Shown here in pieces: positions 16,384 to 25,378 of a DNA stretch of 64,000 nucleotides (position 1 is the stretch's first letter; every line of letters starts with the position of its first letter). The notes below the pieces were generated by a model. It was not told the DNA's origin. It saw nothing but the letters and a program-made list of their open reading frames with translations, and ran no database searches. The stretch is from SLLG01 sp964403935 (lineage in GTDB: Bacteria > Verrucomicrobiota > Verrucomicrobiia > Opitutales > Oceanipulchritudinaceae): the NCBI GenBank assembly GCA_964403935.1, contig CAYOIB010000004.1, positions 19,330 through 83,329 on the forward strand, given 5' to 3'. The position numbers were made by a program, and so were the translations under genes.

Positions 16384-19302
16384 ATGGCCGGAACCGAATT
16401 TGCGGATCTCCCCGACCTTTCCAGAGACGTCCTGGTTGAGTTCGGAGGATGGACGGTATTCAAAGAGGCGCGGGCGTTGCACGTTGCCGGCCTGGTGCGG
16501 TTGGCTTCCTGGAAAGCCCCCGTGGCAACCGGTGAAGTGGCTGAAGGAAGCCATCGCCTTCGCCCGTCGATCAATCTCCGGTCTCTGACCTTCGCGGAGA
16601 ACCGCTGTTCCTGCCCGACGGGGCGGCGCGGTCAGTTTTGTGCCCATGCGTTGGCGGTGTGTCTGGAGTTGGAGGCCCGGCGGCGCGTTGCCGTGGAGGC
16701 TGTGCGGCGTGCCCAGGCGGCCCCTCCCGCCGCGGTGAAGAAGACGGCCGTCCCGAAGCAGGTCCTCAAACTCAACTGGTTACGGGAGGATACGAATGGA
16801 ACGGCGCTCGAGGTGCGCTTGATCTTGCCGCCGAATCTCGCCTCGGCGGCGATGCGCAATGCCATTCCGGTTCGACTCGAATTGCTCGCTGCCGGAGAGC
16901 GGCCCTGCCCGCCGGAGCGTCTCTTTCGAGGGCGCGCCTATGTCTTGAGAAAACCCGTAAAGCAGGCCCTTGGAGCGATCACAAGCTGGTGCGGCGATGA
17001 GCGTCCCCACGGGTTGCTTCAGCTCAAACAGCCACAGTTGGGAGAGCTTGTGAAGCTTCTCCAGGCGGAACCCGCCTTCATCTGGGCCAATGCCCCGAAC
17101 AAGCCGATCCCTTGGACAGACAATCTCCTCGTGGGTGTTTCCGAGCATTTGAAAGCGGTTGAAGCGGCGCTCCCTGCACCGGTCCGCGTGCATCGGGATC
17201 GGGGTGGTCCCCGGAAACGGCCCTCTGCAGTCGAGCCTTTTCGTCAAGCCCTGCAGCGAGGGGATCCCCGGAAAGGAAGACCGGTTCTCGAGATTGACGG
17301 ATCACCAAGTTTTCTGGCCATCCAGCTCCCGGAGCGGGACGACCCGCTTTATGAGCCTCTGGTGGAGTTGGTCAAGGCACACGATTTCAGGATGGAACAT
17401 TCCAATGGACGGTGGTGGCTTCGCGATCGACACAAGGTATTGACCTTTTTGGCGCACCATGAGCGGAACCTCGCAACCACCTACAAGGCGGCTTTTACCC
17501 CCAACTTTCAGGCGCGCTTCGCGCAGCGCGAGTGGGTACGCTGGACGGTGCAGGGCGAAGCCTGCGGGGACCATTTTGCCGTGTCGATTTCGGTGGGGGA
17601 GGGCGCTCCCGGCGCGGAGGAGATCCGTCGGGCCCTGGCATCGGGTCAGCCCTACATTCTCACACCGCAGACGGTTTATCTAATCGATGCCGCAAGCCTG
17701 GAACGCGCGGAAAAGGCCCAGCGTGCACTCTCGGGAAACCAAAGCCGCGCGTTTGCACCGGAGTTTCGTCAGACGCTCAAGACGTCTGCCCTCGCTCCTG
17801 CCGAGAGTGCGCTTGAAGAGCTTGATGAGGCCATTGTCTTGCCCGAGGCGTGGAAGGCGCGCACGGCGGCCTTGCGCTCCATCCAGAATCTGCCGCCCCC
17901 GCCGATCCCCGGGGATCTGGCCAATCAGTTGCGTGGGTATCAGCTTATTGGCGTGGGATGGTTGTGGCACCTGGCACGGCATGAGTTGGGGGGCGTTTTG
18001 GCTGATGAGATGGGTTTGGGAAAGACGCTCCAAGCGCTCGCTTTGTTGGCCGCGGTCCAGGCGAGCACGAAAAAGCATGAGCGGCGTCCAGCTCTCGTGG
18101 TGGCTCCGGCCAGTTTGCTCGAAAACTGGCGGAGGGAGGCGGCGCGGTTTGTTCCGTCGTTCAAGGTCTTCGTTCACCATAGGAGCGAGCGCCTCGAAAA
18201 ACCGGAGGCAATGGCTTCCTTCGATATCATCCTGACATCCTACGGAACAGTTGTCCGGGATGAAGGGCTCTTTCAGGCGTCCGCCTTTTGCGTCGTCATT
18301 GTCGATGAGGCTCAGCACATCAAGAACCGCCGCACGCAGGCGGCAAAGGCGCTCCGTCTGATTCCCGCGCAATCGCGTTTTGTGCTTACAGGAACGCCGG
18401 TCGAAAACAGTGTGGACGATCTGCGGGCTCTGTTTGCCTTTGTTTTGCCGGGCCACCTGCCTCCGATTCCTCCGGGACTCCGAGGCGACGACAAACGTTG
18501 GCACGATGTGCAGCACATCCGATTGGCTGCGCCCTACATTTTGCGGCGAAGCAAGCAGTTGGTCGCTCCCGAACTTCCGGAGAAGCTCACGCAAACGCTT
18601 TTCTGCGAGATGCCGGTCGAGCAGGCCCGGCTCTATGCCAGGATCAAGGCCAAGACGGAGAAGACCCTCCTTGAATTGGAGTCGAGTGGTGCTTCGGAGG
18701 GGCACATCCGCATGGCCGCGCTGGCTCAGCTCTTGCGTCTGCGACAGGTTTGCGCAGAGCCGAGACTTCTCGATGACACTCTCAAGCCCGGCCACTCGGG
18801 TAAGCTGCTTGCCTTCCGGGAGCTTCTCGAAGAGGCGGTGGATGGCGGGCACCGCATGCTCGTCTTTTCCCAGTTTGTTTCGGTCCTGAGTCACCTCCGG
18901 GAATTCCTCGGGGAAAGTGGGTACAGCTATGCCTATCTCGATGGCTCGACGCGGGATCGCCAGCGGGAGGTGGACCGATTCAATAACGATCCTTCAGTGC
19001 CGGTGTTTCTTATTTCGCTGAAGGCCGGCGGCACGGGCCTCAATCTCACCGGAGCGGACACCGTTGTCCATTTTGACCCATGGTGGAACCCGGCCGTCGA
19101 AGCACAGGCGACGGATCGCGCCCACCGCATTGGGCAGACGCGCACCGTCACAAGTTACAAGCTCATCATGGCATCGACAGTGGAGGAGCGCGTTCTTGAG
19201 TTGCAGGAATCAAAGGCTCATCTTTTGAGGGATCTCCTCGATGAATCCGCCATGGCTTCGGCCAAGATCTCTCTGCAGGACATCAAGGATTTGGTCCGTT
19301 GA
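16384..19302 (+). CDS. SWIM zinc-finger SNF2-family helicase
   Basis: A 972-residue superfamily 2 ATPase. Near the N-terminus a SWIM zinc-binding motif (CSCPTGRRGQFCAH, about 75-88) is followed by a long middle region. Then comes the Snf2 core: Walker A DEMGLGKTLQ (about 540), DEAQ box VDEAQHIKN (about 639), LTGTPVENS, and the C-terminal helicase half ending with QATDRAHRIGQ (about 908). This arrangement matches bacterial HepA/SNF2 proteins that translocate on DNA and may remodel nucleoprotein complexes. No restriction or methylase genes are adjacent, so a defence role is not indicated. ATG 16384 lies seven bases after the reductase gene, so the two are probably co-transcribed. Confidence 0.9.
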   Translation: MAGTEFADLPDLSRDVLVEFGGWTVFKEARALHVAGLVRLASWKAPVATGEVAEGSHRLRPSINLRSLTFAENRCSCPTGRRGQFCAHALAVCLELEARRRVAVEAVRRAQAAPPAAVKKTAVPKQVLKLNWLREDTNGTALEVRLILPPNLASAAMRNAIPVRLELLAAGERPCPPERLFRGRAYVLRKPVKQALGAITSWCGDERPHGLLQLKQPQLGELVKLLQAEPAFIWANAPNKPIPWTDNLLVGVSEHLKAVEAALPAPVRVHRDRGGPRKRPSAVEPFRQALQRGDPRKGRPVLEIDGSPSFLAIQLPERDDPLYEPLVELVKAHDFRMEHSNGRWWLRDRHKVLTFLAHHERNLATTYKAAFTPNFQARFAQREWVRWTVQGEACGDHFAVSISVGEGAPGAEEIRRALASGQPYILTPQTVYLIDAASLERAEKAQRALSGNQSRAFAPEFRQTLKTSALAPAESALEELDEAIVLPEAWKARTAALRSIQNLPPPPIPGDLANQLRGYQLIGVGWLWHLARHELGGVLADEMGLGKTLQALALLAAVQASTKKHERRPALVVAPASLLENWRREAARFVPSFKVFVHHRSERLEKPEAMASFDIILTSYGTVVRDEGLFQASAFCVVIVDEAQHIKNRRTQAAKALRLIPAQSRFVLTGTPVENSVDDLRALFAFVLPGHLPPIPPGLRGDDKRWHDVQHIRLAAPYILRRSKQLVAPELPEKLTQTLFCEMPVEQARLYARIKAKTEKTLLELESSGASEGHIRMAALAQLLRLRQVCAEPRLLDDTLKPGHSGKLLAFRELLEEAVDGGHRMLVFSQFVSVLSHLREFLGESGYSYAYLDGSTRDRQREVDRFNNDPSVPVFLISLKAGGTGLNLTGADTVVHFDPWWNPAVEAQATDRAHRIGQTRTVTSYKLIMASTVEERVLELQESKAHLLRDLLDESAMASAKISLQDIKDLVR

Positions 19303-19381
19303 GCGAATAATGAGAGGGCCTCCGGCTGGCTGTTTTCAACAACCGCTGATCAACCCCGAAGTGCGGGTGGCGGGCGCACGA

Positions 19382-19411
19382 TTGACATTATGCTTTATGG
19401 CAGGAATCTTA
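19382..19411 (+). promoter_or_regulatory. Possible sigma-70-type promoter for the secreted protein gene
   Basis: A perfect TTGACA (19382-19387) with a poor -10 candidate, AATCTT, 17 bases later (19405-19410), about 75 bases before the start codon at 19488. The -35 match is exact but the -10 box is weak. Confidence 0.35.
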
Positions 19412-19487
19412 TCAGACGACGGCCTTTGCGTGCTTCCCCGCGCTCAGGGGCTGAGTTCAAAACTAAAATCCCCAAATACTCCCCAAA

Positions 19488-20960
19488 ATGAAATCAAGAA
19501 TCCCCGTTTTTGGAATCGTATGCTTGGTCTTTGCCATGCTATCGGGCACTGCAACCGCGCAGTGGGAAGCAATCCATACGTTTGATGTGCGGACCGGTCA
19601 CAGCTACCTCTACCGAAGCCCCAATGACAGTCGTGCCTTTCTGGTATGGGTCCCGGATATGGAGCGCCCCGTCCGGGGAATCTTCATTGGAGGTGGCCTC
19701 GATGAGAGTGTGAAGGCTTTCGCCGCCCGCTTTGATATGGGGGTGGCCTCGATTTCAGGAGGCGGCTCGGGGGCCTACAACAATCATGCGCCGGTCCTCA
19801 TGGACGGCTTGGTCGCTATGGCTGCTCTGGGGGTTCATCCGGAGCTGGCCCACGCTCCCTATATCTCGCACGGAAGCTCCACCGGTGGGGCCTGGGCGTA
19901 CGGCGTGGCCATGCTGAATCCAGACCGGACCATCTGTTTTACCTCAAATGTCATGGCGGGCCCAAATCCCGCGACGCCTCCGGCGGCAGGCTTCAAAGTG
20001 CCGGCCATCTTCACCGTAGGTGAAACCGACTCACTCGTGCGGGCAGATGTGGCGACGGCGAACCTGCTGGATCAAGGTCGGCCGGAAGGGGCTCTTTGGG
20101 GCCGGATGATCATCGAGGACTTTGGGCATGAGAACCGCCGGGTCTGGCGCCTCTATTATCCTTTTTGGGAAGATATGATCAATCGGCGTGTCCCGGCAGA
20201 TTGGGATCCTCGTGAAGGGCCGGTGACGCTCAGGGACATCGACCCGTCGGAAGGTTGGATCGCATACGATCCCTCCTGGTATGAAGGACTGACAGAGATC
20301 TTTCCTGCCGATGCCTACGAAGGAGAAACAGATGGCAGCACCAGCTGGTACCCCAATGAAGGCATCGCCGTTCTCGCACGGAGCTACTCCAGCTGGCAGC
20401 AGCCAGGGTATTTGAATATCGAAGGGATTCCTGACTTTCCTCCCAATGATCAGGGGCGGGATGCGGAGATGGAGCTCTTTCGGGCGGGGGAAGCCATCAC
20501 CCTCACCTACGATGATGGTGGCGTCGCCTGGGATCGCATCGAGTTTTTCAAGGGCGCGGAGCGCCTCGGCGAAGTGACGGCGGGGGATCCCGTCTTTGAG
20601 CACATCCTCGAAGGGGATCGCATCGCACAGAGCTTCACGATCCTGCACCATGCTCCCGGTGGTGAAATCTACACCGCCCGACTTCAGGGGGTATTGGTTC
20701 TTCCTCCGATGGATGCGTGGATCTACATCCACCGCTTTGGCTGGTTTTACGACGGATTCGAACCCTGGCTCTACCACACCCGTGTCGATGGCTGGATCTG
20801 GCTGCAGAACTACGATCACATCAGCGACTTTGAATCCACTGCCGGGTTCTTCTTTTTCCATCAGGATCGGGGGGCCTGGCACTGGTCGAGCATCTTCCGT
20901 CTGCCGTGGACCTACGACTACGGGAGCGATAGCTGGGAACGGGATACATTTTCTCAGTAG
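19488..20960 (+). CDS. Secreted alpha/beta-hydrolase-like protein with tryptophan-rich C-terminal tail
   Basis: 490 residues. A typical signal peptide (MKSRIPVFGIVCLVFAMLSG, then TATA-Q cleavage site) sends it out of the cytoplasm. The first 230 residues have alpha/beta-hydrolase features: GIFIGGGLDES, a nucleophile-elbow-like SHGSSTGGAWAYG (about 128-140), IFTVGETDSLV and a late GHENR histidine candidate. The last 80 residues (from about 408) are packed with Trp, Tyr and Phe in short units such as WIYIHRFGWFYDGF and GWIWLQNYD. Similar aromatic tails recur on secreted proteins of Verrucomicrobiota. The substrate is unknown; an esterase or a feruloyl-esterase-like enzyme is plausible but not shown. 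Confidence 0.75.
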   Translation: MKSRIPVFGIVCLVFAMLSGTATAQWEAIHTFDVRTGHSYLYRSPNDSRAFLVWVPDMERPVRGIFIGGGLDESVKAFAARFDMGVASISGGGSGAYNNHAPVLMDGLVAMAALGVHPELAHAPYISHGSSTGGAWAYGVAMLNPDRTICFTSNVMAGPNPATPPAAGFKVPAIFTVGETDSLVRADVATANLLDQGRPEGALWGRMIIEDFGHENRRVWRLYYPFWEDMINRRVPADWDPREGPVTLRDIDPSEGWIAYDPSWYEGLTEIFPADAYEGETDGSTSWYPNEGIAVLARSYSSWQQPGYLNIEGIPDFPPNDQGRDAEMELFRAGEAITLTYDDGGVAWDRIEFFKGAERLGEVTAGDPVFEHILEGDRIAQSFTILHHAPGGEIYTARLQGVLVLPPMDAWIYIHRFGWFYDGFEPWLYHTRVDGWIWLQNYDHISDFESTAGFFFFHQDRGAWHWSSIFRLPWTYDYGSDSWERDTFSQ

Positions 20961-20986
20961 TGGCCCCAGGCCGAGGCCATGGGCCA
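20961..20986 (+). terminator. Weak hairpin after the secreted protein gene
   Basis: TGGCCC (20961-20966) pairs with GGGCCA (20981-20986) directly after the stop codon, with a GC-rich loop that can itself pair. No T-tract follows, so this is only a possible terminator or mRNA-stabilising hairpin. Confidence 0.3.
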
Positions 20987-21101
20987 TTCCGGTTCTGCGG
21001 AAGCCATCAATGGGTGTAATTCAAGGCGTGCTGTCGAGGAATGTCTGACAATGCTATTGACGCCGCAGAGAGCAGCTGTCTTTTTCTTCTCTTTTCAAGC
21101 G

Positions 21102-21177
<76 letters not shown>

Positions 21178-21553
21178 TTTACTTGAAAAAAATCGGGCTC
21201 TCTCCGCTGGAGTCGCCGGACCTTCATCCGCTTCTCTGAGGGCAAGGCGTTGATCTGATATTGCTGGAAGCAGGGTCTCCATGGGTTAAGCCCTTCCGAG
21301 TTCGGAACTTGCGCGGACCTCAGTAGCATGGCTGAAACAGCCTTTCGCTGAAGCTTTTGAATGGACTGCCGTCACGTCTGTTCAAGAGAGTCGAATATCA
21401 TTATCCTGTGCTCTGGGCTGGACCTGCCCCCACCGAAGACGCCCACGCCCAGCTGGGAAAACAGCTCTGGAACGTCGCTGCCGGAGCCAGACCCTCCGCG
21501 AGGCCGCTGACCTGCTGCTTTCGAAGCGTTTAGGTGGTTGATGAAATGAATGA
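21178..21553. other. Non-coding stretch downstream of tRNA-Phe
   Basis: About 375 bases with no convincing gene, only short open frames in all directions. No copy of the tRNA 3' end was found here, so there is no sign of an integrated element. It leads directly into the decayed gene that follows and may itself be decayed sequence. Confidence 0.5.
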
Positions 21554-22136
21554 CTATCCGTCATTACGGTTGCTCCTGAGTCAGTTCTGGAAAGCGAGCA
21601 ACTTGGAGCCAAGGACAAGTTCTGGTTCATTTTCAAGAACCGGGTGATGACACCGGACGACACGGGTTTCAGGAATACCTTAAGCTTTTGGATTTCGAAG
21701 GGATGCAGCCGGATCCCCTGGAAATCATGGCGGTGGATGGGGGCTATCGCGCGACGGACAGCTATCAGGTTTTCCCGAAGATCTCCAAGGATGGGCAAAT
21801 GACCGTTTCCAATCGCGGTTCTTCCTGCACGGATGGCGGCATACGAATGATGCGCCCAGAGCGAGGCTGGAGAAACTGGCGGCCGGAGAATTTATAGGTG
21901 GCGGTGGAGTTGACCCATCCGGAAACAACCACGGCTGTGCAAATCCAGACCGAGGATTGTCATATGCTTGGATAGGCTCCGCGCTATCTTGTGCATGATC
22001 CGGTGCACGCGATGGCCCACTGTCCGGCATACTGAAGTGCAGGGTGGTGAGATTCAATCCCGTGCCCGCATCTTCTAAACAGCGGGTGTTGATTGAACTT
22101 TCTGGCCAGTGGCCCAGACGCGCACCCAATCATTGA
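21554..22136 (+). pseudogene. Decayed HIRAN-domain protein gene
   Basis: Fragments of one protein can be read in order but only by changing frame. KDKFWFIFKNRVMTPDD (frame at 21611) is followed by FQEYLKLLDF and GYRATDSYQVFPKI (frame at 21688), then SRFFLHGWRHTNDAPRARL (frame at 21804). Next come TTTAVQIQTEDCHMLG and APRYLVHDPV (frame at 21904) and VVRFNPVPASSKQRVLIELS (frame at 22044). That needs at least four frameshifts. In addition the TAG at 21973-21975 stands where the family has the Trp of GWAPRYLV. The pieces match, from memory, bacterial proteins that end in a HIRAN domain. No intact start is visible. It is clearly non-functional as a full protein. Confidence 0.7.
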
Positions 22137-22292
22137 TCGGCTGAGCGCTTTCATCAACTTTCCCATTCATCCCGAAGATTATTCTGATGCTGGACGCCAT
22201 CGGTCTGATGGTGTTTCAGAGCCCGAAGGCGGCTTTGGCCGATAGCAGGCCATCCCCAGTTTCAGAGTGAAGGCGGTTTGGGATGATAAGCC

Positions 22293-23177
22293 TCAGCCGT
22301 TGAAGCGGTAAGGGGGGAGGCCGCGGACCCCGGGTCGGCAGACGAAGATGCCTCCGGCGTCGGGCTGATTCTCGAGTTTCTCAGGAGGCCGGTTGAGGCG
22401 GGCCGTGGTGATGAAGAGCTGGTCGAGATCACGCCCCCCAAAGGTGCAGCACGTTGCATTCTGTGCCGGGACGTCAACTTTCTGGATAAGCTTGCCGGTG
22501 CGGGGGTCCCAGCAGCCGACGCCCCAGCCATCCCAGAGAGCGATCCAGAGGTTGCCTTCCCGATCAATTGTCATGCCATCCGGGTGGCCCATTTCTTTGG
22601 GAACCTCGAGGACAACGCGGCGGTTGCTCAAGGTGGCCGTCTCGAGGTCATAGTCAAAGGCGGCAACCTGTGCCGTTGGGGTATCGATGTGGTAGAAGGT
22701 CGTGCCTTCGGCGTCCCAGGCGAGACCGTTGGAAATGCTGAGGTCGCTGAGGAGTGGTTTGGGTTCGAGTGTCGAATCGAGCGCGTAGAGGATCCCGGCA
22801 GGCTTGTCGTTGTGGGTTCCCATGGTTCCGATGATAAAGCGTCCGCGCGGATCACACTTGCCGTCGTTAAAGCGTACGCTGTCCGGCAGGTCATCAACTT
22901 GGAGGAGGGTGCTGAGGTCCTTGCTCTCTGGCAGGAAGCTGGCAAACCCGTGTCGCAGGGCCAGAATGAGCCCGCCACTTTCACGGGGAACGAGAGCCCC
23001 GACGGTACTGCCTACAGGGTGGCATTCAACGGGACCTGCGCGCCCCTCGCTGTCTATTTCGATCCGGCAGATTTGATGCCCGTTGATATCGACAAACCAA
23101 AGTTGTCGATCCATCCAGACGGGACCTTCGCCCAGGTTTGATTGTGTATTGGCGAAAAGTTCAGCTTTGAGGGTCAT
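22293..23177 (-). CDS. SMP-30/gluconolactonase/LRE-family protein
   Basis: A 294-residue six-bladed beta-propeller hydrolase, expected to open sugar-acid lactones with a bound divalent metal. Family residues are visible: the metal-site Glu in NLGEGPVW, the SNGLAWD segment and the HPDGMTID segment with its Asp, plus RFNDGKCDPRG. ATG 23177 is chosen; a TTG at 23204 that overlaps the preceding stop (TTGA) is an alternative and would add nine residues. It follows the TIM-barrel isomerase in the same direction, so the two may act on the same sugar-acid path. Confidence 0.88.
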   Translation of the reverse strand: MTLKAELFANTQSNLGEGPVWMDRQLWFVDINGHQICRIEIDSEGRAGPVECHPVGSTVGALVPRESGGLILALRHGFASFLPESKDLSTLLQVDDLPDSVRFNDGKCDPRGRFIIGTMGTHNDKPAGILYALDSTLEPKPLLSDLSISNGLAWDAEGTTFYHIDTPTAQVAAFDYDLETATLSNRRVVLEVPKEMGHPDGMTIDREGNLWIALWDGWGVGCWDPRTGKLIQKVDVPAQNATCCTFGGRDLDQLFITTARLNRPPEKLENQPDAGGIFVCRPGVRGLPPYRFNG

Positions 23178-23200
23178 GGAATTTGAGAAGGGGATTGGGC

Positions 23201-24007
23201 TCAAGAGATGTGTTCATCGAGCAGTTGCCGAAGTTGGACGGCTTCGGCGGTGGGATCCTTCTCCCCGCCGGGGAGCAATTCGATGGAGATGTTGCCTTGA
23301 TAGCGTTCCTTGCGAAGGAGGCGGATAAACTCGCCAACGTCGACGTCTCCGGCACCGAGGGGGGCATGGATTTTCTCGCGGTTGGCATCCCGGATATGGG
23401 CGTGCCGTGCGCGGGAAATGATAAAGCGGGTCTCCTCCAGGTTGCTGCCGTCATGAACGAAGTGGGTCGGGTCATAGGCGACATTCAGCTCCGGAATCGT
23501 TTCGAGGAGGCGGCGTGTGCGGGCGACGGTGTCGAAGGGCGTTTTGACGTGGGGCTCGATCAGGAAGGTGACCCCTTCATCCTGTGCGATCTCAAGGATC
23601 TCCTTGATCGTATCCACGGTGGCACGGAAGACGGGTTCGTATTCCCAGTATTGTTCATCGTAGAACCCGGGGTAGAAACTCGCCAAGGGGATTTCGAGGT
23701 GCTTGATGAGACGAGCAATGGCGCGGATCTCCTTCCGACGGCTCTCGTTTTGAGCTGCATCGCCGCGCTCGCGAAGGTGTGGGCTGACGGCACAGTTCAT
23801 CCCAATCGGCGTCAGTGCGGTCTCCATCAGAAGGCGCTCCACCCGGTTGGCTTCGGTCTCGAAGTCAGCCGCCAGCTGAGGCACGTTGACGTGGTCCCAG
23901 GCACCAATGCCGATGAGGTCGACGTATTTGAATTCGGCCTCGGCAATCGTGCGCAGGGCGGTTTCAAGATCGGTTTTGAAAGCGGATGTTGAACAGGCGA
24001 TTTTCAT
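23201..24007 (-). CDS. Sugar phosphate isomerase/epimerase (xylose isomerase-like TIM barrel)
   Basis: 268 residues from ATG 24007, which starts the typical MKIACSTSAFK strand. The frame is open upstream inside the GspF-like gene but that part is not protein-like. Metal-binding residues of the AP_endonuc_2 fold are in place: Glu in LIEPHVKTP, Asp and His in YDPTHFVHDG, His in HAHIRDANRE and Glu in SIELLPGGEKDP. Members isomerise or epimerise ketoses and sugar acids in the cytoplasm; the substrate is not known. It is 23 bases from the SMP-30 gene downstream. Confidence 0.88.
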   Translation of the reverse strand: MKIACSTSAFKTDLETALRTIAEAEFKYVDLIGIGAWDHVNVPQLAADFETEANRVERLLMETALTPIGMNCAVSPHLRERGDAAQNESRRKEIRAIARLIKHLEIPLASFYPGFYDEQYWEYEPVFRATVDTIKEILEIAQDEGVTFLIEPHVKTPFDTVARTRRLLETIPELNVAYDPTHFVHDGSNLEETRFIISRARHAHIRDANREKIHAPLGAGDVDVGEFIRLLRKERYQGNISIELLPGGEKDPTAEAVQLRQLLDEHIS

Positions 24008-24093
24008 AGTTATGGGGATTGAGGGGGATGGGGAAGGTAAGCGAAGCGGTTTTGGGGACGCGTCGCGGGATTCTCCAGTAGCTCTCAGGGGAA

Positions 24094-25359
24094 CTACATT
24101 TGCAAGGATTGTCCAACGGAAAGGACGGACAGGACCACGGAGAGCGCGATGATAGCGACCAGGAGAATGGCTCCGCCGAGGGCTACACTGGCGGTTACCG
24201 TCGTCAGGCGGTTGAGCAACTTGGTGAGTTCTTCCCGGTAGATGCGGTTGATGTCGTTCAGGGAGGAGACGATGTTTCCGGTGTTTTCGCCGACCGTCAG
24301 GATGTCCATCGCGATGGCCGGCATATAATGAACTCTTTGCAGGGCTGAGGCGACGGACACCCCTTCCTGAATCTGCCTCCGGGCGGCGGAGAACTTCGCC
24401 CGCAGAATGTCGTTGGTGATCGTGCGCTCCACGAGTCGCAACGCATCTGTCGTATTGACGCCACTGGTCAGGAGGGTGCTGAGCAGGTTGGTGGTGGCGT
24501 AGATATTCGAGTAGAGATAGATGCGGCCGAGCAGGGGCAGGCGCAGAAGGATCCGGTCCGTTCTGTTCTTCCCTTTGGCTGACTTTCGCCACTGGAAGAC
24601 ACCGAAGGTGCCAAAGAGAGCGATGATCAGAAGAAAGGGGCCATAGGCCACCACCGCATCCGTTCCCCCGAGGAGGATCTTTGTCACCAATGGCATCTCA
24701 CCGCCCAGCTGGCTGAGCATGTTCTCAATTTCCGGAATGAGGAAAAGAATGAGGATGACCACGACCGAGAAGGCGACGGTCAGAATAAAGGCGGGGTAGG
24801 TGAGGTTGGAAATCAGCTCCTTCTTGACCTCGGCGGTCTCCTCGAGGAAGGCTACAATGCGGCGCATGACGGGCACGAGGCTGCCGCTCGCCTCACCGGC
24901 TTCAATCAGGTGGATGGTGGAGGAGGAGAAGACGCGGACGGGTAAGTCATCCAGAGAGGAGGCGAGGGTGTGTCCCTCGCTCAGCTTCTTCCAGATGATG
25001 TTGCACAACTCCTTCATCTGGGGATCGGCGATGCGCGTGCTCATGAGGCGAATGGCGTCGCCGATCGCCATGCCGGCTTCGAGCAGCATGAGAAGCCGTT
25101 TGGTGAATTCGAGGGCGAGGGCGGATCGGGATCGCTTGCGGGAAAAGGAAAAGCGTCGCGTCTTCGACTCGTTGAACAGGTCCATGGTCTCCGCGTCGGA
25201 CGAGTCTGCTGCGTCGGTGGTGGACAGCTGCTCGACGGACACCGGTCGCATCCCGCGGGAACTCAGTTTGCGGATGACGGCTTTGCGGTCGAGGGCATCG
25301 AGTTTTCCTGAGATGGTGCGGCCCGTCGTGTCGATGGCGCGGTAGGAGAAGTCGGGCAT
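24094..25359 (-). CDS. Type II secretion/type IV pilus inner-membrane platform protein (GspF/PilC family)
   Basis: 421 residues, typical of GspF/PilC (about 400). It has an N-terminal cytoplasmic start (FSYRAIDTTGRTISGKLDA), then two T2SSF repeats, each ending in membrane helices (NLTYPAFILTVAFSVVVILI near 185-205, and a pair near 240 and 390-410). Conserved GMAIGDAIRLMS and VGENTGNIVSSLNDI loops are present. It forms the membrane platform moved by the GspE/PilB ATPase. Nineteen bases separate it from the ATPase gene upstream. Pilins, secretin and other partners are not adjacent, so which machine it serves is open. Confidence 0.92.
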   Translation of the reverse strand: MPDFSYRAIDTTGRTISGKLDALDRKAVIRKLSSRGMRPVSVEQLSTTDAADSSDAETMDLFNESKTRRFSFSRKRSRSALALEFTKRLLMLLEAGMAIGDAIRLMSTRIADPQMKELCNIIWKKLSEGHTLASSLDDLPVRVFSSSTIHLIEAGEASGSLVPVMRRIVAFLEETAEVKKELISNLTYPAFILTVAFSVVVILILFLIPEIENMLSQLGGEMPLVTKILLGGTDAVVAYGPFLLIIALFGTFGVFQWRKSAKGKNRTDRILLRLPLLGRIYLYSNIYATTNLLSTLLTSGVNTTDALRLVERTITNDILRAKFSAARRQIQEGVSVASALQRVHYMPAIAMDILTVGENTGNIVSSLNDINRIYREELTKLLNRLTTVTASVALGGAILLVAIIALSVVLSVLSVGQSLQM

Positions 25360-25378
25360 GGGTATCTTCGGTGGAAGC

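Noticed and set aside
17680..18894. 404-residue minus-strand open frame inside the SNF2 helicase gene
   Set aside because: Shadow of the plus-strand helicase with Walker A and DEAQ motifs in frame.
16384..19302. SNF2 helicase as part of a defence island
   Set aside because: Neighbours are a reductase, a secreted hydrolase and housekeeping genes; no nuclease, methylase or toxin nearby.
21178..22292. Integrated element at tRNA-Phe with att repeats
   Set aside because: No integrase and no repeat of the tRNA 3' end were found in the following 1.1 kb.
24008..24592. Upstream extension of the TIM-barrel gene giving a 463-residue protein
   Set aside because: The extra part overlaps gspF and is low-complexity, while the TIM-barrel fold begins exactly at ATG 24007.
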